The notes under the pieces: model-generated
Databases searched by the model: none
Told to the model about the DNA's origin: nothing
What the model saw: only the letters and a program-made list of their open reading frames with translations
Assembly (NCBI GenBank): GCA_938050045.1
Contig: CALLJS010000017.1
Coordinates: forward strand, 124,001 to 188,000
Origin: an uncultured Sphingomonadaceae bacterium
GTDB lineage: Bacteria > Pseudomonadota > Alphaproteobacteria > Sphingomonadales > Sphingomonadaceae
Direction: 5' to 3'
Length of the DNA: 64,000 bases
In this document: positions 21,983 to 31,959 of the stretch, in pieces
Layout of the letters: every line of letters begins with the position of its first letter
How positions within the stretch are numbered: position 1 is the first letter of the stretch
Program-made: the position numbers and the translations under genes

Positions 21983-23470
21983 TCACGCAACATTTTTAAG
22001 AGAAAACCGATTTGATAAAGTTTTGATTTGCTCTGGGTTCATTTGAAGCCCGATTTTAGATCGGCGCCACAAAATATCTTCTGCACTTTGTGCAAATTCA
22101 TATTGGATCAAATAATTGATCTCTGCATCATATAAGCCTTGCCCATAATGTTGACCAAGGTCAGATATGCTACTCATTCCCGTTAAAATAGCGTTGACCC
22201 TTGTCCCATAGGCATCGATCATACGGTGCAATATATTTTTATCTAACCACGGATATTCGGCTTCCATGCTCAATGTATAGGATGATAATGCCTCATATTT
22301 AATATCACCCCCTGGCAAAGATGCATCCATTGTCCAATCACCTGACATTGTCGGGAAAATATGGTTTATTTTTTCCATAGCATGTTCGGAAAGTTTTCGA
22401 TAAGTTGTTAATTTCCCGCCATATATTGACAAAATAGGCGCATTATCCTGCTCGTTAAGATCAAAAACATAATCGCGCGTGACAACGCTGGTTGATTCCG
22501 AATTATCATCATATAATGGCCGAACACCCGCATAAGACCATCGAACATCATTGGGTTCAATTTGCTTCTTAAAATATTCATTCACAGCAGAGCATAGATA
22601 ATTTGTTTCTGCATCGGAAATAACCACAGGGCCATTATCTAATTCCCATTTGGTCTCGGTGGTGCCGATAAGAGTATAATCTTTTTCATAAGGCATCGCA
22701 AAAATCACGCGGCCATCGGCGGATTGGAATAAATAAGCATGCTCGCCATCGTATAATTTATCGACTGCGATATGGCTTCCTTTTACCAAACGGACGCTGC
22801 TTTGATTTTTGATCTGCCCCGAGAGGCCCAAAATTTTATTGACCCATGGACCCGCTGCATTGACGAGTAATTTGGTCTCGCAATATGTGGCAACGCCATT
22901 TTTGTCTCTTAATTCTACTTGCCAATGGTCAACATGCCTTTTTATCCCAACGCATTCTGTATGCGTCATTATATCGGCGCCTTTTTCTTGTGCATCCATG
23001 GCATTTAGCACGACCAATCTTGCATCATCTGCCCAACAGTCGGAATATTCAAAGCCTATTTTCAGATGGTCTTTTAGCCCTTCACCTTGGAGGGATTTGC
23101 GTAGATTCAATGTTTTAGTCGCTGGCAGCAAGGCTCTTTTTGCAAGATGGTCATATATAAAAAGACCCGCGCGCAACATCCAAGCAGGGCGCATATCTTT
23201 TTCAACAGGCAGGACAATCCTAATAGGCCATATGATATGCGGAGCAGCACGCAACAAAGTTTCACGCTCGCCCAGCGATTCCCTCACTAGCTTAAATTCA
23301 TAATTCTCTAAATAGCGCAAACCGCCATGAATCAATTTAGAGCTGGCCGAAGAAGTATGATTGGCTAGGTCATCTTTTTCGCACAATCCAACTTTAAGGC
23401 CGCGTCCAGCAGCGTCGCGGGCAATACCCACGCCATTTATGCCGCCGCCGATGACCAAAATATCATACAT
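21983..23470 (-). CDS. glpD: aerobic glycerol-3-phosphate dehydrogenase
   Basis: 495 aa; DILVIGGGINGVGIARDAAGRGLKVGLCEKDDLA, SSASSKLIHGGLRYLENYEF. Confidence 0.96.
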   Translation of the reverse strand: MYDILVIGGGINGVGIARDAAGRGLKVGLCEKDDLANHTSSASSKLIHGGLRYLENYEFKLVRESLGERETLLRAAPHIIWPIRIVLPVEKDMRPAWMLRAGLFIYDHLAKRALLPATKTLNLRKSLQGEGLKDHLKIGFEYSDCWADDARLVVLNAMDAQEKGADIMTHTECVGIKRHVDHWQVELRDKNGVATYCETKLLVNAAGPWVNKILGLSGQIKNQSSVRLVKGSHIAVDKLYDGEHAYLFQSADGRVIFAMPYEKDYTLIGTTETKWELDNGPVVISDAETNYLCSAVNEYFKKQIEPNDVRWSYAGVRPLYDDNSESTSVVTRDYVFDLNEQDNAPILSIYGGKLTTYRKLSEHAMEKINHIFPTMSGDWTMDASLPGGDIKYEALSSYTLSMEAEYPWLDKNILHRMIDAYGTRVNAILTGMSSISDLGQHYGQGLYDAEINYLIQYEFAQSAEDILWRRSKIGLQMNPEQIKTLSNRFSLKNVA

Positions 23471-23559
23471 ATTTGTTAAAATCGCTCCTCACGCCTATAA
23501 TTACTTAAACGAACATTCCATGTTCGCAATCGAAATTTACAAGAATTGATATTTTCTAA

Positions 23560-24345
23560 TTATTTTGTGACATTTTTGCATAAGCGGACGTCGACATTAT
23601 TATGAGCGAGAAGATCTTCATAATGTCTATTGGGTATAGCATCGGTGAATAATCGTGTTATTTGGGATAAATGGCCAAATTTTGTCATAGCACGCCGACC
23701 AAATTTACTATGATCTGCGGCTAATAATGTTTCATTTGAATTGGCAATAATTGCTTCTGCATTGCGCGTTTCTTGATAGTCAAAATCGACAAGACTGCCA
23801 TCTTCGTCAATACCGCTGACGCCGATAACCCCGAAGTCGAGTCTAAATTGTTTGATGAAGTCGGTTGTCGCGGGGCCGACAATCCCGCCATCGCGGCTGC
23901 GTAATTGGCCGCCAGCGATCATAATTTCAAAATCCTTATTGTTGGATAATATGCTGGCTACGTTGAGATTATTGGTAACAATTCGTAAGTCTTTATGGTT
24001 CAATAAAGCTTTGGCTACCATTTCTGTAGTCGTGCCAATATTTAGGAACAGGGAGCTGCCATTAGGAATATAAGTGGCCAATATATGCCCAATATTTTTT
24101 TTCGCCGATGCCAATGCATGCAAACGATCGGTATAGGGCTCATTCTCTGTACTTTTGACCAATCCTGCGCCGCCATGGAATCGCTGTAGTAAATTTTTTT
24201 CGCACAATATATTAATATCGCGGCGGATCGTTTGCGGCGTGACATTAAATATTTCTACCAATTGATCCGTCGCAACAAAACCTTGGTCTTTAACAAGGTT
24301 CAATATATCATCTTGGCGTTTGCTAATTTCTATAGACACAATCAA
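23560..24345 (-). CDS. DeoR/GlpR family transcriptional regulator
   Basis: 261 aa; N-terminal HTH FVATDQLVEIFNVTPQTIRRDINILCEKNLLQRFHGGAGL, C-terminal DeoRC sensor. Confidence 0.95.
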   Translation of the reverse strand: MIVSIEISKRQDDILNLVKDQGFVATDQLVEIFNVTPQTIRRDINILCEKNLLQRFHGGAGLVKSTENEPYTDRLHALASAKKNIGHILATYIPNGSSLFLNIGTTTEMVAKALLNHKDLRIVTNNLNVASILSNNKDFEIMIAGGQLRSRDGGIVGPATTDFIKQFRLDFGVIGVSGIDEDGSLVDFDYQETRNAEAIIANSNETLLAADHSKFGRRAMTKFGHLSQITRLFTDAIPNRHYEDLLAHNNVDVRLCKNVTK

Positions 24346-26480
24346 TCCTCTTTTTTGAGATGCAATAGATGGACTGTTTCAGGAAATGAAGGCGGTAATT
24401 GCATCCCTAAATTTTGCAATATTGTTCCACTATAATATCCGTCAATGCTTATTTCTTTTCCAACTGATATTGGAGTAGATTTAGAATTATTTGGCCATAT
24501 GGCGTTCATCTTATAATTATAGCGGGCCTCCAGACCCAAAAAGGGCATCATGATAGGGTGGGTGTCATGATAGCCCGTTAAAAAGGCCACAGAATATAGA
24601 GCCTCGCTTTTGTCGCGCGATACTATTCCCATTGCATTGATATATTGGGGCGTATCAATACGATAGAGATCGCCGCTATGGATGAGCGCACGATGTTTTT
24701 TATACAGCGCAATGGCTATTGCAAGCTCTTCCAAATCTTCTTGTGGTTCGGTTAAGAGATTAAGCTCTGTTCCCATATGGCCCATTAAGGCCGTAGCGGC
24801 GCGCATAGCCATAGAGATAGTGCGGCCCGTTATATGGCATTTTTTCGGCCCAACATGCGATCCTAATATATTAAGCGGCAAGAAAAAACTCGCGCCTTTT
24901 TGTATATTTTGCCTGTCAATCGCATCATTATTATCCGATGTCCAAACACGGTCTGTATGCGCTAATATGCCAAAATCAGGGCGGCCACCACCCGATGCAC
25001 AGCTTTCTATTTCCACAGTAGGATGGGCTATTCTGATGCGTTCAATTAATGCATATAGGGCCAAAACATGCGCGTGCGGGCGGGCATAACCCTGTACATT
25101 GCCTGGATGATTGAGGTCGCGATTCATATCCCATTTAACATAGCCAATATCATGATCGCGCAGCACGGCATCAATTTGCTGAAATAAATAATCTGCAACA
25201 TCTTGCCGAGAAATATCAAGCACATATTGATTGCGAAAGGGCAATTGCTCTCTTGCCCGCAGATGCAATACCCAATCAGGATGCGCCCGATAGAGGGCGC
25301 TGTCAGGGTTGACCATCTCGGGTTCAAACCAAATACCCATTTCCATGCCCAAGCCCGTCACATGATCTATCAAGGGCTTTAACCCATCGGGATATATTGC
25401 GTCAGACACGACCCAATCACCAAGGCCAGATTTTTCGCTTCTGCGCGATCCAAACCAACCATCATCAAGCACAAATCGCTCAACGCCGATGGCGGCGGCT
25501 TTGTCGGCCATGGCCTTCAACTCTTCTATATCATGATCGAAATAAACCGCTTCCCAGCTATTATAATGTACGGGGCGAGGGCGTTCTCTAACCGCTGGGG
25601 CGATGAGGTTTTGGCGCACATGGTCATGATATTGCCGGCTCAAGGCTGATAAGCCATTATTGCTATAGCCAGCTATAATAGTGGGGCTGTGAAATGTTTC
25701 ACCCGCTTTGAGCCTAATCTCACCAGGGAAAAATAAAGCCCCCATAGAGGCTAAGAGGCGGCCATCCATTAAACTGTCGACGCGCACACTATGGTTTCCG
25801 CTCCACGCCAGATGCAAACCATAAGCTTCGCCTGATTTTTCGCACGTGTTGGGGCGCGCCAATATAACACCAGGGAAGCTATCATGAGATGTTCTTCCGC
25901 GTTTATTTTCGCGCACATAAGACCCTGAAAAACGCTTGATTCTCTCGCGGCGAAATTCATCGGCCCATCGTCCTGAAAAACCAATCAGCTCTGTCATGCG
26001 CCCTGCAATGGGCAGCACAGCGGTTGCCATTTTATTGATTGTCAAAATAGTATGATGGTCATCGCCTGTCGCTAAATTGGTAACAGAGGATGAAAATTGG
26101 ATAAGCCCTGTTTTTGGATTGACCTTAATATCATATGTTAATTCTATTTGTGTTTCTGTATCGCGGCATTGGATTTGCGCGCTATCGTTATATTTTATGG
26201 CTGAAAATACAGTGAAATGGCTGTCCCAAGCGCGTCCTTCGCGGTGAGCCTCAAACCCAGAAGGGGCGCAATAGCCCAGACCAACCTCCATTGCTAAAGA
26301 GGGTTCGATGATAATATCGGCTCCGCCAGAGACAATTTGCCGCTCGGTCAAAGCGCGAATATCATCGATATTGCTGCCTTCATCCAATATTTCCCCCCAA
26401 TAGGCGACAGCCGGCGCCGAACCAACCTTGCACGCGATTATTAAGGTCATCTCACCTGCATCAAAGCGGATATAGTCCAT
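24342..26480 (-). CDS. alpha-galactosidase, GH36 family
   Basis: 712 aa; FVLDDGWFGSRR, GIWFEPEMVNPDS, YVKWDMNRDLN, IESCASGGGRPDFGIL. Confidence 0.95.
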   Translation of the reverse strand: MDYIRFDAGEMTLIIACKVGSAPAVAYWGEILDEGSNIDDIRALTERQIVSGGADIIIEPSLAMEVGLGYCAPSGFEAHREGRAWDSHFTVFSAIKYNDSAQIQCRDTETQIELTYDIKVNPKTGLIQFSSSVTNLATGDDHHTILTINKMATAVLPIAGRMTELIGFSGRWADEFRRERIKRFSGSYVRENKRGRTSHDSFPGVILARPNTCEKSGEAYGLHLAWSGNHSVRVDSLMDGRLLASMGALFFPGEIRLKAGETFHSPTIIAGYSNNGLSALSRQYHDHVRQNLIAPAVRERPRPVHYNSWEAVYFDHDIEELKAMADKAAAIGVERFVLDDGWFGSRRSEKSGLGDWVVSDAIYPDGLKPLIDHVTGLGMEMGIWFEPEMVNPDSALYRAHPDWVLHLRAREQLPFRNQYVLDISRQDVADYLFQQIDAVLRDHDIGYVKWDMNRDLNHPGNVQGYARPHAHVLALYALIERIRIAHPTVEIESCASGGGRPDFGILAHTDRVWTSDNNDAIDRQNIQKGASFFLPLNILGSHVGPKKCHITGRTISMAMRAATALMGHMGTELNLLTEPQEDLEELAIAIALYKKHRALIHSGDLYRIDTPQYINAMGIVSRDKSEALYSVAFLTGYHDTHPIMMPFLGLEARYNYKMNAIWPNNSKSTPISVGKEISIDGYYSGTILQNLGMQLPPSFPETVHLLHLKKED

Positions 26481-26620
26481 GGGCTGTTCCTTAAATTCTA
26501 TAATAATGATTTAATGTTCGAATTTGATACTTGTGTTTTCGAAAAAGGAAAGTAGCTTTATGCCATTATGCTCAAAAAAATGAAAATAATATAAGAGCAA
26601 CATATCGGGAGAATGGGCCA

Positions 26621-28222
26621 ATGCCAGAAAATACAATGCCAGAAAATACAATGTTAGAAACAGGCAATTTTGCGGTGCAATTTGGTGTTTTTGTCTCCAT
26701 CATGGTTTTTGTTGCCTATTTGACATGGCGCAAAGTGCGCCTGCAAAAATCAGCGAGCAAAGGCAGCGCAGATAAAGGCAGCGCGGATAAAGAAATATTT
26801 TTGGCGGGCGGCGGCCTTAGTTGGTTTTTTATCGCTGGGGCTATTACATTAACCAATCTCTCCACCGATCAATTGGTGGGGATGAACGGCGCGCAAATGT
26901 TGCTCTTAGCGTGGTGGGAAATCGCAGGTTTCATTGGGCTTATGATGCTCGCCTTTATTTTTGTGCCGATCTATTATCGTAATAATTGCACGACCGTGAC
27001 AGAGCTTTTGGAAAAACGGTTTAATGGCGCAAGCGTTAGAACGGTGATTTCTGGACTATTTCTATTAGGGAATATCCTGATATATCTGCCGGCTGTAATA
27101 TATAGCGGTGCCTTATTCATGCAGAGCCTCTTTGGCATTACGACGTCGATCATTGTAATCGCTGGAATATTCGCACTTGCGGGCGCAGCTTATGCCATAT
27201 TGGGCGGCCTTCGTGCTGTTGCTGTGTTGGATACATATAGCGGTTTAGGCATATTGGCGCTGGCCCTTGTCGTTGTCTTTTTGGCCCTACAAGCGGTTGG
27301 CTTTAACCTTAGCGATGGCGTGCCATCGGAGCGTGTTTCGATGATTGGCGGACAAGATTCGCAAATTCCATTTCATACACTGTTCACGGGTATGATCTTC
27401 ATTCAGATATTTTATTGGTCAACCAATCAAAATATCACGCAAAAAGCATTGGCCGCACCGACGGTAAAAGAAGCCCAAAAAGGCATTATAGCCGCTGCAT
27501 TTGTGCGTATTTTAATAGTCCCCCCCATTGTTGTGATACCAGGCGTGGTGGCTTATAAATTATACGGGCTTGTGCCCGATGATAAAGCTTATGGACTATT
27601 GGTGGGCAATATTATGCCATCGTGGACGGCGGGTATTTTTGCGGCGATGATCGCGGCGGCGGTGTTGACCACGTATAGCGCGATTATGAATGCTACTATC
27701 ACGCTATGGTCGGTTGATTTTCACCGCAAATTTATCGATAAAAATGTCAATGTGGTCACGCTTAATCAAGGCGTTGGCATCATCGCGATGCTCGTTTCAA
27801 TAATATTGGTGCCAATTTATGCGGATGCCGAAAGTATCATTGATTTGATTCAGCAATTAAATGGTCTTTTATCTATGCCGATATTATCGGCCTTTGCCGC
27901 CGCTTTATTATTTCGCAATATGGATGCAAGAGCGGCTGTGGTTGGTCTCGTCTATGGTGTGATGATATATGCAATCCATACATTTTATTTGGGCAAGGAT
28001 AAAATAGTCATTGGCGATATAGAATATAATATTTGGGGCGGCGGCGATTATTATGACAGCATTGGCCTAAATTGGGTGCATTATATCGATGTGATGGTGT
28101 TTGTATTATTCTCATCGATTGGCGTGGCGCTGGCGACTAACCGCTTCCTATTTGGCCATCGGGCGGTCTTTATGTTCAGCGCAGAGGGCAAAAAATTGCG
28201 TGCGCAAGAAGATGCGGGCTAG
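26621..28222 (+). CDS. sodium:solute symporter (SSS/SGLT family)
   Basis: ORF 26531-28222; probable start within the MPENTMPENTM stretch; FLAGGGLSWFFIAGAITLTNLSTDQLVGMNG. Confidence 0.93.
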   Translation: MPENTMPENTMLETGNFAVQFGVFVSIMVFVAYLTWRKVRLQKSASKGSADKGSADKEIFLAGGGLSWFFIAGAITLTNLSTDQLVGMNGAQMLLLAWWEIAGFIGLMMLAFIFVPIYYRNNCTTVTELLEKRFNGASVRTVISGLFLLGNILIYLPAVIYSGALFMQSLFGITTSIIVIAGIFALAGAAYAILGGLRAVAVLDTYSGLGILALALVVVFLALQAVGFNLSDGVPSERVSMIGGQDSQIPFHTLFTGMIFIQIFYWSTNQNITQKALAAPTVKEAQKGIIAAAFVRILIVPPIVVIPGVVAYKLYGLVPDDKAYGLLVGNIMPSWTAGIFAAMIAAAVLTTYSAIMNATITLWSVDFHRKFIDKNVNVVTLNQGVGIIAMLVSIILVPIYADAESIIDLIQQLNGLLSMPILSAFAAALLFRNMDARAAVVGLVYGVMIYAIHTFYLGKDKIVIGDIEYNIWGGGDYYDSIGLNWVHYIDVMVFVLFSSIGVALATNRFLFGHRAVFMFSAEGKKLRAQEDAG

Positions 28223-28816
28223 AGGCGCGTCAACAGTCAGAGCGTTTCGCTAAGCTTGCTACGCTTTGCCCCAAAGAAATGGGCAAGCAATGATGTTGCA
28301 ATTATCGTGATTTTGCATTGAGTGATGAGGGTGGGGAGACGAATCGTAATTCAAATATTGAAAGAGCAAAGCGTTGACTCTGATGGAGTGGATAGAGGAT
28401 TTTAGCGGATTAATACCTTTTTAACGCATTTTTTAATGTAAAAGCTTCTATTCATTACTCCGTAATTTGCGCCGATTTCAAATATTTTGTGTTATATGAA
28501 TAGCTATAAGTTGGCATGTGTAAATTAATGATCGTTGCGTTATGCATGGAATTTCTTACTAATAAATTTTGTCTATTTGCTTGTTATTGTGCAAGGTTCG
28601 TTCGCCATAATAATAATTAATCTACATATTAATCATAACATTGCTTTACAATATCTGTTGGTATCAAATGTATCAAATGTATCAAGGGGTGGATAAATTT
28701 TGCACTTTAGAGAGGCAGCAATGGGAAAATAACATTTGAAATGCAAATTGACTCTTTTTTTTTTGAGTATAATGGTTATACGCAAGCAACAGAAATTCAA
28801 AAAATTAAGGTCAAAA

Positions 28817-29905
28817 ATGACAAAAGTACGTATTGCAGTTATCGGTCTAGGCAACTGCGCAAGCTCTCTTATTCAAGGCCTTAAATTTTATCAAAATTCT
28901 GATAAGATGGACGGTTTAATCCACAAAAATATCGGGGGCTATGGTGCAGAAGACATAGATGTTGTTCTTGCTTATGATATAGATGAGCGCAAAGTGGGTA
29001 AGGATGTCTCGGATGCGATTTTCGAGCCTCCCAATAACACATTTGAATTCAACAGAAATCTCCCATCCATCGGCACAAAGGTTCGTATGGGCGCTGTGCT
29101 TGATGGTGTGGCGCCGCATATGCTTACGGCTGGTAATCGCGGTTTTTGCCTCTCTGAAGCGGCGGAGCCTGCGGCTGAAGAAGTTAGGGATGCACTCGTA
29201 GAAGCAAAAGCTGATATTTTGCTGAACTTTCTTCCTGTAGGCTCTCAAAAAGCAACCGAATTTTATGTTGATTGTGCTTTGCAGGCTGGCGTTGCAGTGG
29301 TTAACTGTATTCCTGTATTCATAGCAAGCGATCCTGTATGGGCGGAAAAATTTAGAGCCGCCAACCTACCGATTGTAGGGGATGATATTAAGGCGCAAAT
29401 CGGCGCAACAATCATTCATCGTAGGCTGTCGGATTTATTTGCCTCTAGGGGGGTTACGGTGAATCGCACATATCAGCTCAACACCGGTGGTAATACCGAT
29501 TTTATGAACATGTTGGACCGCTCGCGACTTCAGAATAAAAAAGAGTCTAAAACCGAAGCTGTGCAAGCGGCATTGGCGGAACGGCTTGAGGATGAGAATA
29601 TTTTGATCGGTCCGGCTGAATATGTTCCTTGGCAAAAGGATAATAAAATTTGTTTTTTGCGCATCGAAGGTGAGCATTGGGGTGGTTCTAAAGTTGATGT
29701 TGAAATGCGGCTCTCTGTTGAAGATAGCCCAAATTCTGCCGCCTGTGTCTTTGATGCCATTCGTTTTGCCAAGCTGGCGCTCGACCATAATATAGGCGGC
29801 CCCTTGATCGCGCCATCTGCTTATTATTGTAAGCATCCACCAGAGCAGATGGATGAGGGGGATGCGTCTCGACTGCTTGCTGATATGATAAGTGAAAAAC
29901 TTTGA
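28817..29905 (+). CDS. inositol-3-phosphate synthase
   Basis: ORF 28736-29905, start refined to MTKVRIAVIGLGNCASSLIQGL; NTGGNTDFMNMLDRSRLQNKKESKTEAVQ typical of MIPS. Confidence 0.95.
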   Translation: MTKVRIAVIGLGNCASSLIQGLKFYQNSDKMDGLIHKNIGGYGAEDIDVVLAYDIDERKVGKDVSDAIFEPPNNTFEFNRNLPSIGTKVRMGAVLDGVAPHMLTAGNRGFCLSEAAEPAAEEVRDALVEAKADILLNFLPVGSQKATEFYVDCALQAGVAVVNCIPVFIASDPVWAEKFRAANLPIVGDDIKAQIGATIIHRRLSDLFASRGVTVNRTYQLNTGGNTDFMNMLDRSRLQNKKESKTEAVQAALAERLEDENILIGPAEYVPWQKDNKICFLRIEGEHWGGSKVDVEMRLSVEDSPNSAACVFDAIRFAKLALDHNIGGPLIAPSAYYCKHPPEQMDEGDASRLLADMISEKL

Positions 29906-29935
29906 GTGTCTTGCTAAAGCGAGAGAGGTTCATTA

Positions 29936-30673
29936 ATGGATAGCATAATAATTGCAGCAGGTCTTGGCAGCAGGCTTAGAAGCGTTGCACAATCAAAGCC
30001 TTTGGCGAGAGTATGCGGTATTTCATTAATAGAAATTGCAGTGCGGCAATTGGCTGTGGCGGGTGTAAGCCGCGTGGTTGTCGTTACGGGCTATATGGCT
30101 GATGAAATTGAAGCTGTCCTTCCTGCATTGGCGGTTTTGACAAAGGTAGAGATTGAAGCGGTTAGAGTTGAGGATTGGACATTGGCCAATGGACATTCCG
30201 TAATTGCGGGGGCTAAGCACGTTGAGGGAGATTATCTTTTGGTAATGGCAGATCATATTTTAACGTCTGAAATCTTTGATGCTCTTTGCGCTACAGACGT
30301 ACCAGTAGATGGGGTCGTTTTAGGTGTCGATCATAAGTTGGAAAACCCTCTGGTAGATCCTGATGATGCGACATATGTTTGTATAGATGATTCTAAAAAT
30401 ATAACGGAAATTGGCAAAGGAATTGATGGGGCAGATGCTATTGATTGCGGTGCTTTTTTTGCAACTTCGGGGCTTGCTGATGCCATCGCTGCGACAATTG
30501 TTGATGGCAAACCAGGCAGCCTTTCTGATGGAATGCAATGGTTAGCCGATCGCGGGAAAGCAAAAGTTATAGATATAGGTCAATTATGGTGGATGGATGT
30601 AGATGATCCTGTCGCCCATTCTGTTGCGCAACGTGAATTGCCGAGTCAGTTGCCGCATCTGCTTGAGGCGTGA
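29936..30673 (+). CDS. NTP transferase, probable CTP:inositol-1-phosphate cytidylyltransferase-like
   Basis: 245 aa; IIAAGLGSRLRSVAQSKPLARVCGISLIEIAVRQLAVAG; adjacent to MIPS gene. Confidence 0.75.
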   Translation: MDSIIIAAGLGSRLRSVAQSKPLARVCGISLIEIAVRQLAVAGVSRVVVVTGYMADEIEAVLPALAVLTKVEIEAVRVEDWTLANGHSVIAGAKHVEGDYLLVMADHILTSEIFDALCATDVPVDGVVLGVDHKLENPLVDPDDATYVCIDDSKNITEIGKGIDGADAIDCGAFFATSGLADAIAATIVDGKPGSLSDGMQWLADRGKAKVIDIGQLWWMDVDDPVAHSVAQRELPSQLPHLLEA

Positions 30674-31959
30674 TGACCCTAACTCGGCCTATATTATTCG
30701 ACGTTACCCGGTTAATCTCGACGGGTTGGGTGAAAAGGCACCCCACAGGCATTGACCGTGTTTGTGATGCTTATTTGTCGCACTATAAAAAAAATGCGCA
30801 TGCCGTTATTCAGCATAAAGGTGCGTTTCGCGTATTATCCGAAAAGCATTCCGATAAATTATTTGCGCTATTGGCTGATCGCGCAGGTGGGTTTCGCTAT
30901 AAATTGGCAAAATTGCTACCTAGCATCATGGCAGCAGATCGCGCGATAGTTCGAGGGGGCGGTCGTAAATATCTAAATGTTGGACACACGGACTTTGACT
31001 TGTCGAGCCATCAAAGATGGGTAAAGCGTTGTGATTTAAAGCCTATCTATATGATACATGACTTAATTCCTATCAACGCCCAACCTTATTGTTTGCCGCA
31101 CGCAACCAAGCGCCATAAGGGCAGGGTAATCAGCTCTCTCAATAATGCTGCTGGTATTATCGTCAACTCAAACGCAACTGCGTCCGAGCTTAACGATTTT
31201 GCTGCGCATCAAAAATTAAATATACCCCCAATAATTGCCGCGCATTTAGGGGTTGAAGATTTTGGCTGCGCTGTCGATATATCTGAGCAATCGAAGCCGC
31301 ATTTTGTTTGCATTGGCACAATTGAACCACGCAAAAACCATTTGATGCTTTTGCGGGTCTGGAAAAAATTAATTTCACAGATGCAAGATAAAACCCCGCA
31401 ATTAATTATTATAGGGCGCTGGGGACGCCAGTCGAAGCCAGTTAGAGATATGTTGAGTTCCGACCTTCGATTGTCTAAACATGTTACTATGCTTGATGAT
31501 TGTAATGATACAGATATGTTGGAATGGACCCAGTCGGCAAAAGCTGTATTACTGCCAAGCTTAGCAGAAGGTTATGGCTTGCCTTTAATTGAAGCTATGG
31601 CCATGCAAACGCCTGTGATTGCCAGCGATTTGCCTTGTTTTAGAGAAATTGGGAAAAATGTGCCTTTGCTTTTATCGCCTCATGATGAGGCTGCGTGGAA
31701 AGATGCCATCATTGCTCTTTTTACGCAGGATAAAGAGTTGAAAAGGCAGAAGCGGCTATTGCAGAATTTTTCTGCGCCAAAATGGGCGCATCATTTTGTA
31801 AAAATTGACCGCTGGCTTGAACAGCTCGATAATGAGGAATTTTTGGGCAATGCAAAGCATCTTTCCATGCTTCCGCATGCGAGCAATAACCACAGCCTGG
31901 TGCCAGAGGGCGTTGGCCATAGTGAAGGCCTCTCAGATGAAAAAGTGTCTTCATTATGA
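30670..31959 (+). CDS. glycosyltransferase family 4
   Basis: 429 aa; VCIGTIEPRKNHLMLLRVW, LLPSLAEGYGLPLIEAMAMQTPVIASDLPCFREI. Confidence 0.92.
   Translation: MMTLTRPILFDVTRLISTGWVKRHPTGIDRVCDAYLSHYKKNAHAVIQHKGAFRVLSEKHSDKLFALLADRAGGFRYKLAKLLPSIMAADRAIVRGGGRKYLNVGHTDFDLSSHQRWVKRCDLKPIYMIHDLIPINAQPYCLPHATKRHKGRVISSLNNAAGIIVNSNATASELNDFAAHQKLNIPPIIAAHLGVEDFGCAVDISEQSKPHFVCIGTIEPRKNHLMLLRVWKKLISQMQDKTPQLIIIGRWGRQSKPVRDMLSSDLRLSKHVTMLDDCNDTDMLEWTQSAKAVLLPSLAEGYGLPLIEAMAMQTPVIASDLPCFREIGKNVPLLLSPHDEAAWKDAIIALFTQDKELKRQKRLLQNFSAPKWAHHFVKIDRWLEQLDNEEFLGNAKHLSMLPHASNNHSLVPEGVGHSEGLSDEKVSSL

Noticed and set aside
28633-28854. Minus-strand ORF with FDTFDT repeat
   Set aside because: Overlaps the inositol synthase start and a 9-bp intergenic tandem repeat; no protein features.
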